Source of the DNA: Periplaneta americana
Lineage: Eukaryota > Arthropoda > Insecta > Blattodea > Blattidae
Length of the DNA stretch: 64,000 nt
NCBI RefSeq assembly: GCF_040183065.1
Contig: NC_091130.1
Location: forward strand, 129,185,914-129,249,913
Reading direction: 5' to 3'
The translations under genes were made by a program, and so were the position numbers. Of the stretch, positions 33,938-46,231 are shown in pieces. Each line of letters opens with the position of its first letter. Position 1 is the stretch's first letter. Below the pieces are notes generated by a model. That model worked only from the letters and a program-made list of their open reading frames with translations. It was not told the DNA's origin and did no database searches.

Positions 33938-34096
33938 TTCAAATCGTTAATTAAAAGAAAATTGTATGAACACAGTTTGTATAGCATTAACGAATATTTT
34001 AACTTGGCAAATAATTTTGTATGATTTTATTTATATTGACGTTGCTATGCATAATGTACTTACGTCCAAGCAATAAAGTAGCTATCTATCTATCTA
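33938..34096 (+). mobile_element. LINE 3' end with (CTAT)n tail
   Basis: Non-coding tail of the LINE above, with degenerate coding remnants, AATAAA and about four CTAT units. Short tandem tails are typical of several LINE clades. Confidence 0.7.
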
Positions 34097-34237
34097 TACA
34101 ACTGACATTGTGTGGGTGAATGACGAAAAGTCAGGTACATTCTTAGTTTTTAAAAAAGGGGGAGAATACAAAGTTACTATGCATGTCACAAACATTTCAG
34201 TACATAGGCATTTCCAGCTAGTTACTATGTTTGTCAT

Positions 34238-34552
34238 ACTGCCACAATAGCTCAGTACTAGAGCACTGGGTTTATAATCCAAGGGGCTCCTGGTTCAGAT
34301 CTTGCTCTACTCTCAATTTACAGTATAACTTGTGTTGGGCAAGTCCATGGTCCAGGTAACACAGGTGTTTTCTCCAGGTACTACACTTTCCTTCTGACAT
34401 CCCAACAATTCTCCAGCATCATCTTTCATTACGAATGTAATGTGGACTTACCACCTGTACTGCACTCTGAATAGTCTGACGAATTGAGTGGTCTATGCTT
34501 CTCAGCTCTAGCGACATCTGTGAGGCCATTCATAGCGTCGGGGCAAATAACA
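34238..34552 (+). repeat. tRNA-derived SINE, family G, copy 2 (longest)
   Basis: Head ACAATAGCTCAGTACTAGAG with B-box-like CCTGGTTCAGATC, then GCAAGTCCATGGTCCAGGTA and a 3' body through TCATAGCGTCGGGGCAAATA. About 315 bp. Comparison with copy 1 defines the head and first 200 bases. Confidence 0.75.
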
Positions 34553-34962
34553 ACAAGTTAAGGATCTTGACATTGTTCGTCATTGTATAGACATTATAAG
34601 TGATAAGAGCCGTAAGGAGTTTTAAGTTACTGTACATGAGTTTCTTCTCAAAATGGTAAAATTGTAGGTTTCACATACTCACTCAGAATGTTACTGTATT
34701 TGTGATTTAAATTTACATCAAAGTTTAAGTATAATGTGATATTGCAATAAGGTTAACTTGTGAAATCTGCTGCTTTGTCCTTTTTTGAAAGTTTCGATTT
34801 TAATTATTACTGACTTAATAACAATGAAAAGATTATATTAACCTCTGTCAGCTTACTGAATATTTATAATATTCTTCATTAATTTTTTTGTGCTACTTAT
34901 TCAATAATATAAAACATTAATTATTGTAAATTGGACATTATTTTGAAGTATAATATATTACA

Positions 34963-35624
34963 CAGGGTGTACCAATGTAAGGTCAATCAAGTGATAGAGG
35001 ATCTGATTTGCTGCAAAAAATATTAATACCATTTTTGCGAATTCGTCCCTGTTCTAAAATCACACGATGTTAAATGTTCCTTTGAATGTCTTATTCTATG
35101 AACCCATTTGTCGTTTTATTTAGCTAAATATGCTCTATTGTGATTAATATACTGTATTTTTACAGCTTACATTCAGTTTATCCAACTTGTGATTAAGCAT
35201 GATCCAGTATTTTGGCCGGCATGATCTCCAGACTTGACACCACTGGACTTTTATCTATTGGGCAACTTGAAGGAATGTGTCTACAGTTTTGAGATGATCT
35301 AGTAACAAAGATCCACATAACTGCAGTGGAGATATGACAGCAGGGAATATCGAACTTGCAGTGCGAGATTAGTTTTGTGTGAGACATTTTCAACATCTGG
35401 TCTGATAGACTTTAATGATATACCATAGTAGTTATGCTTATCCACGTACTTACCATGATTATGTAGCGAAATGAAATACAAAATGGGTCCATACAGTATG
35501 ACTTTCATACAAAAGTTTATCATTGTGCAACTCGAAAATGGAGACAAATTCGAAAAAATTGTATTAACATATTTTACAGAAAATCAGGTTCTCCATTTCG
35601 TCCTTAACCTTTCGATACACCCTG
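34963..35624 (+). mobile_element. Decayed, internally deleted mariner
   Basis: The ends CAGGGTGTACC (left) and the complement of GATACACCCTG (right) are inverted, with TA near both. A remnant at 35210-35280 reads SPDLTPLDFYLLGNLKECVY, the C-terminal catalytic block of mariner transposases, with an in-frame stop before it. At about 660 bp it is roughly half the length of a full mariner. Confidence 0.75.
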
Positions 35625-36225
35625 TACAATATATGTGTCATTAAAAGTTTCCTATAACTCAGCATTGTAATATTAAACTACGTGTTTTATGCAGTGTTTC
35701 ATCACTGCCAGACCTGGCTTCCAAATAAGCATAGTGAACTTCAGTTTTATCTTAGTTTAAAATACTTCATATAGAATAAGCATTAAATATGATTTTAAAA
35801 TATTTATTTTATCCCAGGAACTGCTTACAATACCTACTATGTGATAACCTGCAGAAATGTTGGACACAAATGAATAATATGAGTATTTCTGCTCTTGCAT
35901 TATTTTTTAGTTCTTACAATGTCTAGAAGTAAACAGATTTGTACTCATGACTTAATAGTTGTTTAAAACACAGAGTGCCGGTATATATGTATATTGTGGA
36001 ATTTACTTTTTTTACCTCCCAGAAATAGATATATCCAGGGGTGTAGTCGTGCCATGGCATTGCTTCAGTACTTTTTCCTGCAACCTGGAAGCGTCCTGCT
36101 TTTTTTTAAATAATATTTGTCTTACTTGAGTCTTACTCAATTTTGTATTTTATAAGTATTGATTAGTAGTACAGGTAGGCTGTGTATAATATCAACGGCA
36201 CTACTAATAAGTAAAATATTAAATA

Positions 36226-36441
36226 TGTTTTATTTAACGACGCTTGCAACTGCCAAGGTTATATCAGTGTCGCCGGGGTGCCAGAATTTTGACCCGCAGA
36301 AGTTCTTTTACATGTCAGTAAATCTACTGACATGAGTCTGTCGCATTTAAGCACACTTAAATGCCATCGACCTGGGCTGGGATCGAACCCACAACCTCGG
36401 GCACAGAAGGCCAGCGCTATACCAACTGCACCACCCAGGCA
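36226..36441 (-). repeat. tRNA-derived SINE, family B, copy 3
   Basis: Reverse complement of the family B body (CATTTAAGCACACTTAAATG on +) with the tRNA-like head at the right end (GGGATCGAACCCACAACC, ACCAACTGCACCACC on +). This copy retains the full head. Confidence 0.85.
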
Positions 36442-36887
36442 GATACTAATAAGTAGGTAGGCCTAATAATACATGTAATAATAATTATAGTCTAATAAAT
36501 TATAATAATAACAATAATAATAATACCATAGTATTTACCTACGCACTTAAGCCTACCCTCTTATTCGACCCTTCACCTGCTGGCTTAAACCTACATAGGA
36601 TTGCAGTACCTTACCTTTTTCCAACACCTTTCTCAAACAACTTTCCTCAGTCGCCTGTAATTCTGGAATTTTTTGTTGGTTAATTTGTTTTATTTGGAGT
36701 ATTGAAGTCTCTGTGAACTATGATTGTAATTACAATAAGTAATTCGGAATATGTATGATAAGACTTTCCTGTGTTAAACTTCAACGTACCTTGTTTACAT
36801 GTTTCGACCTATTTATGGGTCATCTTCAGAACTGGTCGTTGTTGGTCTTGGCGCCACTTGTTCTGTTTCCTGTGAGGGTACGTTCAT

Positions 36888-37133
36888 GTGCCTGTCTTCA
36901 AACTCAAATGTAACACCTGCAACAACTTCTACATAGGACAGACAGGCAGATCGTTTCAAACACGTTACAAAGAACACATCACAACCATAACAAAATTACA
37001 AAACACCTCCACATATGCAGAACATATCACAAATGCTAACCACACCTACAGAGACATCAACACAGACATGGAAATACTACACATCCAACCAAAAAGCCAA
37101 AAACTAAACACACTAGAACAATATGAAATATAA
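36888..37133 (+). pseudogene. GIY-YIG domain fragment of a Penelope-like element
   Basis: About 80 codons, VFKLKCNTCNNFYIGQTGRS onward. The YIG half, the two cysteines and the RxxxR-like RSFQTRYKEH are present; the GIY half is altered to PVF at the arm boundary. It stops at 37133 soon after EQYEI. No reverse transcriptase remains. Confidence 0.75.
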
Positions 37134-37282
37134 AGACACACGAAAACACACCCCAACGAAATTCTCAACACACAACTCAACTTCAAAACACACACACACA
37201 CTCTTTGACTCTACATTATACCACATGAACGCACCCTCACAGGAAACAGAACAAGAGGCGCCAAGACCAACAACGACCAGTT

Positions 37283-37311
37283 CTGAAGATGACCCATAAA
37301 TAGGTCGAAAC
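37283..37311 (+). ncRNA. Hammerhead-ribozyme-like core in second PLE arm
   Basis: CTGAAGA, then T, then a GACC...GGTC hairpin, then GAAAC. This is the same layout as 21395-21423 although the surrounding arm and the stem bases differ, a covarying stem that argues for RNA structure. The mirror copy lies in the left arm (about 36801-36829, minus strand). Confidence 0.4.
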
Positions 37312-37369
37312 ATGTAAACGAGGTACGTTGAAGTTTAACACAGGAAAGTCTTATCATACATATTCCGAA

Positions 37370-39314
37370 GTGGTACAGTGTTAAAAGTTGTGTAATCAAG
37401 ATGTATAATAAGTATTAAATGGAAAGCTCTTGTAGGCTTACTGATCATATGTCATTCAGTAAATAGATATTTAAATCGTTTTGAAAATGCGATTATTCAT
37501 GGTAAGGGTTGACATATCAGGAGAACAACTGTAAAAGACTTTTCTTTTTTTCGAAAGAATTAAGTAGACTGGCCTACATACTAGTGCTGTAAATAACGGG
37601 GCAATACTGTACTATACTGTCCATGAATTATGTAATTCAATGAGAAAATCGTAACAGATGCTATAGACTTATGCATGTAAGTCAAAATTAGAATACCTGC
37701 CTAATTATGCAGTCCCTGTAAATACGCGGTTTACACATGGTTTCTTTAAGAGCGTCTTGTCGGGGTTTTACCCTAATAATAATAATAATAATAATAAACT
37801 TTTCGTGAAGTGCCCTGGAACTTTCTTATTTACGATTACACCCCTGCATATATCAGCCCTATTATTATTTTAGAACTTGAAGCACACCATATAATTATCT
37901 CTTTTGGCATTGTGCATTCTTGAACTATGTATATGGGAGTTTTCTGCTCTCTAGTACATATTGTTTTGTGATGCCATATGTCACAGCTGTATAATTGAGT
38001 TATCTGGGGAACAGGAAAAACAAAACAAAAAAGAGGGTCATTTTCACTAGCAAAAATTTGTATGACTTCCATAATTGGGTGACAGTAATTCTTGAACCAT
38101 TGTCATTTTGTAGCGTTCAAGCCTGAGGAGCTTCATTGCAGTTCTGTCATGCAAGGTAGTGCACAGAGATTTTTTAGGACTTTTGGCTTTACTTTAACTT
38201 AACACTGATTGAATCGAGTTTTCCTTGGTAAGCAGATGAAGTTTCTTCTTCTTCCCAAAATGGATTCTGTTTCTCTAAATTATTTATTGTCTAATTTTCT
38301 GACAGACAGTCTGTGAGATCTGGAAAAGTAAACTTCAAAGTTTTTCTTTCTTTCGATTCATGATTAGAACAAATATATTGCATTCATTTGATTTAAAACC
38401 TGATTAATCATGTCCCCATTGAAACAACATATTTGCGAGAACACAGTTTTGAATTAATGTTACTTCCTTTGAAACAGAAAAACAATGGCATTAATATATT
38501 TTTATTTAGCGGAGGTTATCAAAATACAAGCATGGCTTGTCTCAACACAGTGAGGTTTACAAGTTTTAATTTTCAACTTCAGCATTCTATCTCCTTCTCT
38601 TCAGCGTATATACGTCTATGAGGCGATAATCATTAAAGTGAAGGAAGAGACCTATATTGAAAGTAGCATAACGACTTAACTTCAATTCTGCTTCCTTATA
38701 TTCGTATAAGATGAAAGCATTCATTCAATGTTATATGCCCTATTTGAGTCGTTAATTTCATGTTAGGGCCTAAATGCTAATATGAAAACGCGAAACTGGA
38801 GAAGATTAGCTAGCAATCAGCAGTTGGGGGGGCTACACTGAAGAGGATAAGAGAATTATAGCACGATGAGAAAACAACAGCGACACAGTCAAGGGGAGGT
38901 GAAACAACCAGTAGGCAATGGTGAAGGAAGAGGGGATAATAACAAGAAGAAACAATATGACTTAAGGAGTTGGTGTGGTGGGGAAGTAGTGCGAGAAAAA
39001 GTAGATAGTGGAGGGGCCACAGATGTCAATGGTAAGTGAAGTGAGAAGATGTGGAGATTGAGAGATGACAAAGATACACTTAAAAGAACATGAGTGGAAG
39101 AATTAATTAATTATGGCTTGCATAAATTGCGATGTAGTAAGGTGGGATGACACTGTATTCAAAATCTGTGAAGTACCATCTTGCCGAAAGAAATGCTTAA
39201 TGACAAATATATATTACATATTAATTAATATGAAAATATATTTTATAAGAAAATAGCTACTTTTTAATCATCCACAGTAACAGTGTTGTTACTACAATGA
39301 ATATAAACTACATA
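37370..39314. other. AT-rich stretch without supported genes
   Basis: Contains an AAT microsatellite (37774-37797) and a purine-rich segment (38820-39070). No ORF with a recognisable motif. Confidence 0.45.
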
Positions 39315-40282
39315 CAGTAAAATTCCTCATATCTGGCACCCAAATAACTGGCAATACCAAAACAATGGCAATTTTGGCTATGCCAAAAAAAAAAAAAAGT
39401 AATTATTCATTTGAAAGGGAAGAGTCAGCCAAAAAATGTGAGTGGTTTTCGTGGATCTCATGTGCCACTTATTGTGTTTACTGTTTACATTGTTCACACG
39501 TGAAAACAGACAGAAAACCCCATTATGTCCTTGGAGTAGATCGAGTACCATTGGTTAGCTGTCACTTGGGCCTTGTAAAAATGTGCAGAGATGATAAGTT
39601 TAAATTTACCATTTGAACTCACCTGTTTCGAAGGGGTGTTGGATGAGCCTAAATAGAAAAGTGTGAAATTCTCTGTTTTTACAGTGATAATGAAAGTTTC
39701 ATTCGAGTGATAGATAGTATCATGGCTATTACCGCTAAGTGCTGCTGTTGCACAATAGATTCCGTGAAACGCAAGTGAAATGTTCTTACACTCAAATCAT
39801 CGAGTGCTACTTTGTAGTTGCGACATATAGCACAATAGAAATGTAGTACCCAATCACTTTCAACCATCACAATTTCTTGCTAGACAATTCAAAAATAGTT
39901 CCCTAAACAAAATACTTGTGTGCATCTTGAGTAATATATTGAAAGATATTACTGCACTTCATGTCACATGGCCGCCATTTCAAATTGTCATAAGGTTACG
40001 AAAACTTTTAATATTTTTTATGCTTTTATGTATTATATATTACAATAATTATGAACTGATTACACTACCGTATTCAGTTCTAAAAATAAACATAGTACGT
40101 ATTTCAAAACTTTATTTTTAAATATCTCTATGAAAATTACTACATTTCAACATGGAAAAAAATGTTTGTGCAATACACCATGTCTTTACATAACCTATAA
40201 ACATATTTTCCAATTATCCGGAAAAATCAGTTACCTGGCATTGGCTTTGTCCCACAGTTGCCGGATATAAGGAATTCTACTG
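39315..40282. mobile_element. Non-autonomous pogo-type element
   Basis: Ends CAGTAAAATTCCTCATATCT and the complement of AGGAATTCTACTG match as inverted repeats through TCCGGCA/TCTGGCA, with TA at 39313-39314 and 40283-40284. Length 968 bp, no transposase. An internal block (39825-39949) recurs at 41639-41760. Confidence 0.85.
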
Positions 40283-42186
40283 TACTTTGCGTGTACGGTT
40301 CATTGTTACTTGAATGCCTTTACATTAGTGCAGCTGTCAGCATTTTATACCTTCAACTATTCTACAGTGATCGCAGCAAACCTACCTAGCGCATTCACCT
40401 CACATGCTAAATCTGCCGATGCATGTGAATTAGAGAGTGGGCATTGAGAAGTCGCATTCTACTTGTACTAATACATTTGCTGACTGCTGCATTAATGGAT
40501 TATCAATTTTATAGAGTAAAGTATTTATTTTTTTTGATTGAGAAATCATGAGGTTAGAACATCGACTTGATATTTGTAGTTAAAATAAATTTATTATGTA
40601 CAGGGAAAAAGTCTATTACTGATATAAATTAAATAGGAAATTTATGACATGGATCGTAATTATAAATAGAATATATGTAATTTATTTAGTAGTTTTAGTG
40701 CATATAAATTTAATTCCTCTCCCTACCTCTCCCCTTCAAGGATTTTAAATGTAACTCCACACTTTACATGGACTGAGAAACATTAGTACATGATAGTCCT
40801 TTGAAATATTGTATCTTAGATTTCGTTTGTTTACTTTTAACATAAACATATTGTAAATATACTGTAAACATAAAGACAGAAGTCAGATTTCTTTTGTGTA
40901 CCTTTCACATGCATCTGCTCCTCAACTTATATCAATAAGTACTAAACTTCTTAGTCCCACAACCATATGGAATGTTAAAATAAATGTTTATGTGAAAGAT
41001 AAACAAAATAAATCCAATAATCTTTCAAAGTATTACTCTTTACTAAAGTCTTACAAGTTTTGTTAAATATTTTTTATAAAAATGTTTAATATGAAAGTTT
41101 TTTTTTTGTGCATGGAATCAGAATATGCGGGAAAAAGTTTGGATTTCCATTTAAAGAAACCAAGTTGACCTTAAAATGACTATGATAACTTCCACTAAAT
41201 CAAAAATAACAAATCCCATTATTTTTTTCAAAATTGTATTGTTACAAATGCGTTGTTTTCGAGATAAGAAGCTGGAAAGTTAAAAAACACCCTGCAAACA
41301 CTCTCTTTAATAATACTTCAGTACACAGCACAGCATAAAAATGTATTTTTATTTTATATGAACTATGGTTGATGTAACATGGTAAGATTAAATGACAGGT
41401 GAAGTCAAAGAATAAATTGAGAGAAATGAACGTAGTTCATGGAACTGAAAATAATCCAAAACAATGAAGAGGCCATATTACGCATTGTTTTAATAGCTGA
41501 AATTAAATCAAGATCGAAGAAGGAATTACTTTTTTACTTCTAAACTCAGCATTGGTCATGGGCTCAAAAGCATAATTATTGCTACCTATTGCAGAACAAA
41601 ATAATACGATTAAGTAAAATACTGAACTACTTTAAGTTTATAGCACAATAGAAATGTAGTACCCAGTCACTTTCAATCATCACCACTTCTGGCACAATTC
41701 AAAAATAGTTCCCTAAACAAAATAGTTGTGTGCATCTTGAGTAATATATTGAAAGATATTGTTTAACTGAGATATGTGAAGACATTTTTCTCAGAGTGGG
41801 GAAGAGAGGAAAAGATATAAGAGAAGAAAAGGATTACTGTTACTTGTATGAAAAGTTCCTTTAAATTTATTTCCACATAAGATGTTTTCATTGCTACTGG
41901 GTGTTAAATGTGCCTGTAATGCTTTTATTATATCTTTTAAAATTTCTGTATGTTTTGTAGTTAAATTAATAGTACTAGCTTGTGTGTATCTTAACTTTAC
42001 AAATATGTAGCATGAAATACATTACTACCGTATATTTATATTAATAATTTATTTAGATTGAGGTGTGGCAGTTCGTGTAAGTAATATATTGCCATAGCAA
42101 TGAACAGTTTTATCTTCGAATTGCGTTGTGTTAATATTTAAATATTTTCATTCATATATCCCATATTTTTCTGTCTTTCTTCACAG
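40283..42186. other. Intron sequence before the first zinc-finger exon
   Basis: AT-rich DNA with no supported ORF apart from the duplicate block at 41639-41760. It ends in a pyrimidine-rich tract (42149-42183) and the CAG acceptor at 42184-42186. Confidence 0.5.
41639..41760 (+). repeat. Direct duplicate of a pogo-element internal segment
   Basis: This 121-base block matches 39825-39949 closely (for example ATAGCACAATAGAAATGTAG, TTCAAAAATAGTTCCC, TTGAGTAATATATTGAAAG), with divergence starting abruptly at both edges and a small indel near 41690. No TIRs flank this copy, so it is a fragment or segmental duplication. Confidence 0.8.
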
Positions 42187-42473
42187 ATCAATTTACTCGT
42201 AATGTTGGACGCAGGCCAGTCCCAGTATCTGACTGGTTGGCATCAACAGTTGGTACAGCAACAGAAGAATCATTTCCATGGCTTGCAAGGGGAAAATTTC
42301 CATGTGGACGTTGTGGGAGAGAATATACCAGAAGGGACACACTTCTGCGCCATGAGAAATATGAATGTGGTTCAGAGCAACTTTTCTCATGTCCCTTTTG
42401 TCCTAGTCGCTCAAAGTATAAACGAAATATTGATAGTCATATATCAGCCAAACACTGGAACAAACTACCCTAA
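42187..42473 (+). CDS. lola: lola-type alternative terminal exon encoding two zinc fingers (1)
   Basis: The exon opens after TTTTTCTGTCTTTCTTCACAG; its first two bases complete a split codon and 94 codons follow. Finger 1 (residues 39-60) is C-x2-C-x12-H-x4-C: Cys39, Cys42, His55, Cys60. Finger 2 (68-89) is C-x2-C-x12-H-x4-H: Cys68, Cys71, His84, His89. CGREY, an ECG linker and a C2HC-then-C2H2 pair make the characteristic C-terminus of Lola isoforms, in which the fingers set DNA target choice and an N-terminal BTB domain encoded by shared upstream exons dimerises. Residues 1-38 form a linker. Stop TAA at 42471-42473; AATAAA at 42544, about 70 bases on, fits a terminal exon. The isoform letter cannot be assigned. 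Confidence 0.88.
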
Positions 42474-42543
42474 TGTAACCCTAATTTTTGCTCTTGTTTT
42501 GATCAGATTATGATACATTTTAAAATAGTTTTAAGAGTAAGTG

Positions 42544-42549
42544 AATAAA
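42544..42549 (+). terminator. Polyadenylation signal of finger exon 1
   Basis: AATAAA 70 bases after the stop codon, the first canonical signal downstream of the exon. Confidence 0.6.
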
Positions 42550-42832
42550 TCAGTATCTTGGCACAAATTTACTACGTTACGAGCTACTTGTAGTAGTCAG
42601 AAGTAATAATTGCCTCGTCATTTGTGTCTTATTTATATCAGTAATTTTATTGTTATGTACACTTTCTTGTACTGGTAATGTTGTTTTGGAAAATAGGAAA
42701 TTTAAAACCACGTATGGATATGTAGTTGCTGTATTCCGAAATATTCATTTTCGTAATTATATTGCATTTTTATCTGTATTTGTGTCTTCACTTAAGTTTG
42801 GACATACTATTTCAATATTTATATTTATTATA

Positions 42833-43525
42833 CTAAGGGTTGTTTCCGGTCTTTGGAAACGGCTTTGAATGACGTCATGTGCGTCAGGAGTCACATGACA
42901 GCTGAACTGTGGCGAGAGGTGACAGACCAGTAGTGAGTGATCTCTTAGTCAGAGTGCATGGTGTCTCACAGCAGCAATATCCAAGAAAATCGAGCCTTTT
43001 TAAGAGGGGTAATTACGACTCTTTCTGATGCCAAGTACAGTTGAAAATAATAGAAGGCTGCAAAAAACGTGGTTTCGTTATTTCCAAGAAAGGCATCTTC
43101 TGTGTACTTAATAAAACTGGCAAAGCTCGGATAAGATTAATTCCAGAGGAGAAAAACCAAGCAAATCCATCCCCTGCTACAAGCCACACTTCCCAAAATG
43201 ATTCAATTATTCCCATCCGAGCTTTACTAGTCTTATTAAGTACACAGAAGATGCCTTTCTTGGAAATAACGAAACCAGGTTTTTTTGCAGACTTCTATTA
43301 TTTTCACTTAACTGTACTTGGCATCGGAAAGGGCCATAATGTACCCCTCCCAGAAAGGCTCGAGTTTTTTGGGCATTGCTGCTGTGAAACACCGTGCACT
43401 CTGACTTTGAAATCACTCACTACTAGTCTGTCACCTTTCGCCACAGTTCAGCTGTCATGTGACTCCTGATGCACAAGATGTCACTCAAAAATCGTTTCCA
43501 GAGATCCTCTGTAATACTGAGGTAT
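42833..43525. repeat. Large foldback element, about 300-bp arms
   Basis: The left arm (42833-43132) and right arm (43212-43525) are reverse complements with few gaps: TCACATGACAGCTGAACTGT against ACAGTTCAGCTGTCATGTGA, and TTTCCAAGAAAGGCATCTTC against GAAGATGCCTTTCTTGGAAA. The unpaired centre is about 80 bases. The 142-codon ORF across it (43041-43469) reads through both arms and resembles no protein I know, so I treat it as fortuitous. The outer ends are similar but do not define a clean TIR. It sits about 360 bp after the finger exon. Confidence 0.85.
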
Positions 43526-45503
43526 AAGTTTTCCTTTTACTGCAGACCTACATTACGTTTCTGAATCTGTTTTTACTTTCTCATTACACAGAGTATAGAT
43601 AAAAAGTATTGTGATATAGCAGCTTTCATAAAAATACAGTACATGTTTTCAGCAAATGGTTTTGAAAAAATGGTTTTAGACATGGGTGTTGCCTCCTGTC
43701 TGTCTGTTTACAGTGATTTCTGCTACAATGTTTCAGCTGATTTCTTTCATATTCAGTGTGTATGATTCAACATATCTGGGAGTTATATAATTGAAATGTA
43801 ATATCGTAATTGTAATAAAAATTGAGGAATATTTATTTGAAACCAAAACCACATAATGGCGATCCTTTCTGAATGTTGTTCGTATATGAAAGAAAAAAAT
43901 ATTTCCTCATAACAGTTAATTATTATGTACTTTTTCGTTGTGATTTCAGACTTCAATTTTTCTTCCTTTCAGCCAAGATGACTTCACTGGTAGTGTGCCC
44001 CTTTTTGTTAAAGAATTAATGGGACTGATTGTAAAACCCTCTCATTATGCTTCAGTGAATTTTCGCAGAAAAAAAGTGTTACAAAAAGTCTATCTGAATG
44101 GCAGTATTGTTCATATAATCTACTTAAATGATGCAGTTTCAGTATTGTTCATATAATGTACTTAAACTATGCAGTTTATAAATGAACTCAAATATAATAC
44201 ATTTTAGAATTATAAAAAAGTCTTAAAAAAGTGTGCAATTCAGAAAACGGAAGTTTATCTCCTTATTTCGAAGCATACAGTAGTACATGATTCCCTTTTA
44301 TGTGTATCTTTTAAATGTTAGTTAAACAAAATAAACTATAAACAGTAATATCATTCTCCACATGATGAATAACTGATTTATTACTAAACGTGTAAAACAT
44401 ATAATGGGAAAATATGTGTCATCTTAATGACACTTACAGTATGTTGTAAGTTTATTGTTGCTATGATGAACATATATACACACCCCCAGTCGTAATGCTG
44501 AAAGGTCAACATTCACTCGAGGATTGCACATTACAAATGAGTTTAAATAAAGAGTCAACAGAGCAAGCAAATTCTGTTGTAGACAGCATTCTGAAAAGAC
44601 CAAGTGATAATATTATGGTTTTAATTATAACATAATTTACTTATGCATGTTTATTATAATTTTTCTTTAAATTCAGTTCCAAATACATGAGTATGTAGTT
44701 TTTGTACGATTTTTCTTTGTACTGGTACTAATAAGAGATGCTTCTTTGTTTTAAATCAGTTTGAAATTGAATATCATATTAGATCGTATTTTATATGCTG
44801 AGCAACCGCTTGTAAGGCACGTACATTACTTAAATATTGTGTTTCCATATTCATTAACGGAAAAAGAAAGTTTGAAGTCTCATCCCTTCTAAGATGAAAA
44901 GATTATAAAATGCAAACATTGAATGAGAGAATTGCTACAAGAATTTGATCATTTTAATCTTGTATGAGTTCAGAGCTGCATTTTCTTTCTACATGTATGT
45001 AACAGCACATGTACGAATAGTAGTTTTAAGTTTTAAATAAATTTAACTGGTAATATTCCAACATTTATGAACAGAGAATCCATTAATGGAGTGGAGCCAT
45101 AGGTTGTTTTTTTAGTGTACGAAAAGTAGGTGAAGTATTGTAATGCACAAAAATAGAAAAGGAAGATTTTTTGCCGAAATACATCTTTTCTTAAACTTTG
45201 TTAACTGAATTAGTATTTTTTGGTGCCGGTATATGTGTTTGTTAGAACATGTAGGTACTAGGCCTATAAAGAATTTATGTTATTTCCATATTTCGTTCAT
45301 ATCTTATATTCTTTTGTACAACTCATGGTCCTTATATTTCAGAATTTTTACTCAGATAATAATGGAAAAGTAGCAAATAAATTTAATAGCCAAAACGAGA
45401 CAAGATGGGTAATGCTTAAAATGAATGCCAGTAGCTTTATTCTCAACTTTTTTTTTTTTTAGTTGTAACTTAGTGCAGGCTATATTTTCCCAAAAATTAT
45501 TGG

Positions 45504-45571
<68 letters not shown>

Positions 45572-46039
45572 ACGATGGAGTGAGATCATAACAGATCACT
45601 AGACCTGATACTTAATAGGAAGAAGAAGACGTTCGAAGGTTGAATGTATAGTCCGGATCAGCTTACTTAATACCTTAAGGGTGAAACCTAACCATTTTTC
45701 CACTATTACTAAATATGGTAGTGAATTGTAGTGATTTTCTAGCTCTTAGGTTGAATTTTATTTTACCAACTTCGTTTCGAATTTCGGGTACTGAAAAATA
45801 CTACAACTGGCAGTTATTTTCTAACTGTTATGTTGGCAACAATGATTTCGGTTTGCCTGACAAAATACACTGTATTATTAGATCATACTAATTCTTCCTA
45901 ATTATCAACATGATATGCGAGAAATCCAGGAGGAAAATATAATATTTCATAAATAAATTATTGAACCATTTAGGAAACACCTTGCAACATTAAGATGAGA
46001 TGTAGTAAATAAGCAAGACATCGTTATTGTTAACAATAT
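43526..46039. other. AT-rich stretch with a (TTA)n microsatellite
   Basis: No supported gene or element; a TTA microsatellite occupies 45505-45567. Confidence 0.45.
45505..45567. repeat. (TTA)n microsatellite
   Basis: About 20 uninterrupted TTA units followed by ATATAACG. No retroelement body is evident next to it. Confidence 0.9.
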
Positions 46040-46231
46040 ACAGAGTGATTTATATAGAACTGACACATTTCTTTCATTAATTGTTTCAAAACGAATTGTG
46101 CTAGCGACAACTTATTATACCTAAAATGTAGAGGAATTTTGGGATATTATTTACTTCTATAGCAAATGTTGAAAATGTCCTCCATCCTGCATAAGGCACA
46201 ACTCAACACGTCGTTCCATGTTACTGGCCAC

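Larger units (their letters stand above)
36743..37369. mobile_element. Second Penelope-like fragment with 148-bp inverted arms
   Basis: Arms at 36743-36890 and 37222-37369 are nearly exact reverse complements (TTCGGAATATGTATGATAAG against its mirror). Between them the plus strand encodes the GIY-YIG endonuclease C-terminus, closely related to that at 20.9 kb (FYIGQTGRSFQTRYKEH, NTLEQYEI). The structure repeats that of the first copy with shorter arms of different sequence, so this is a related but distinct subfamily. Confidence 0.8.

Noticed and set aside
43041-43469. 142-codon ORF as a protein gene
   Set aside because: Reads through both arms of a foldback repeat; repeated words in it come from the palindrome.
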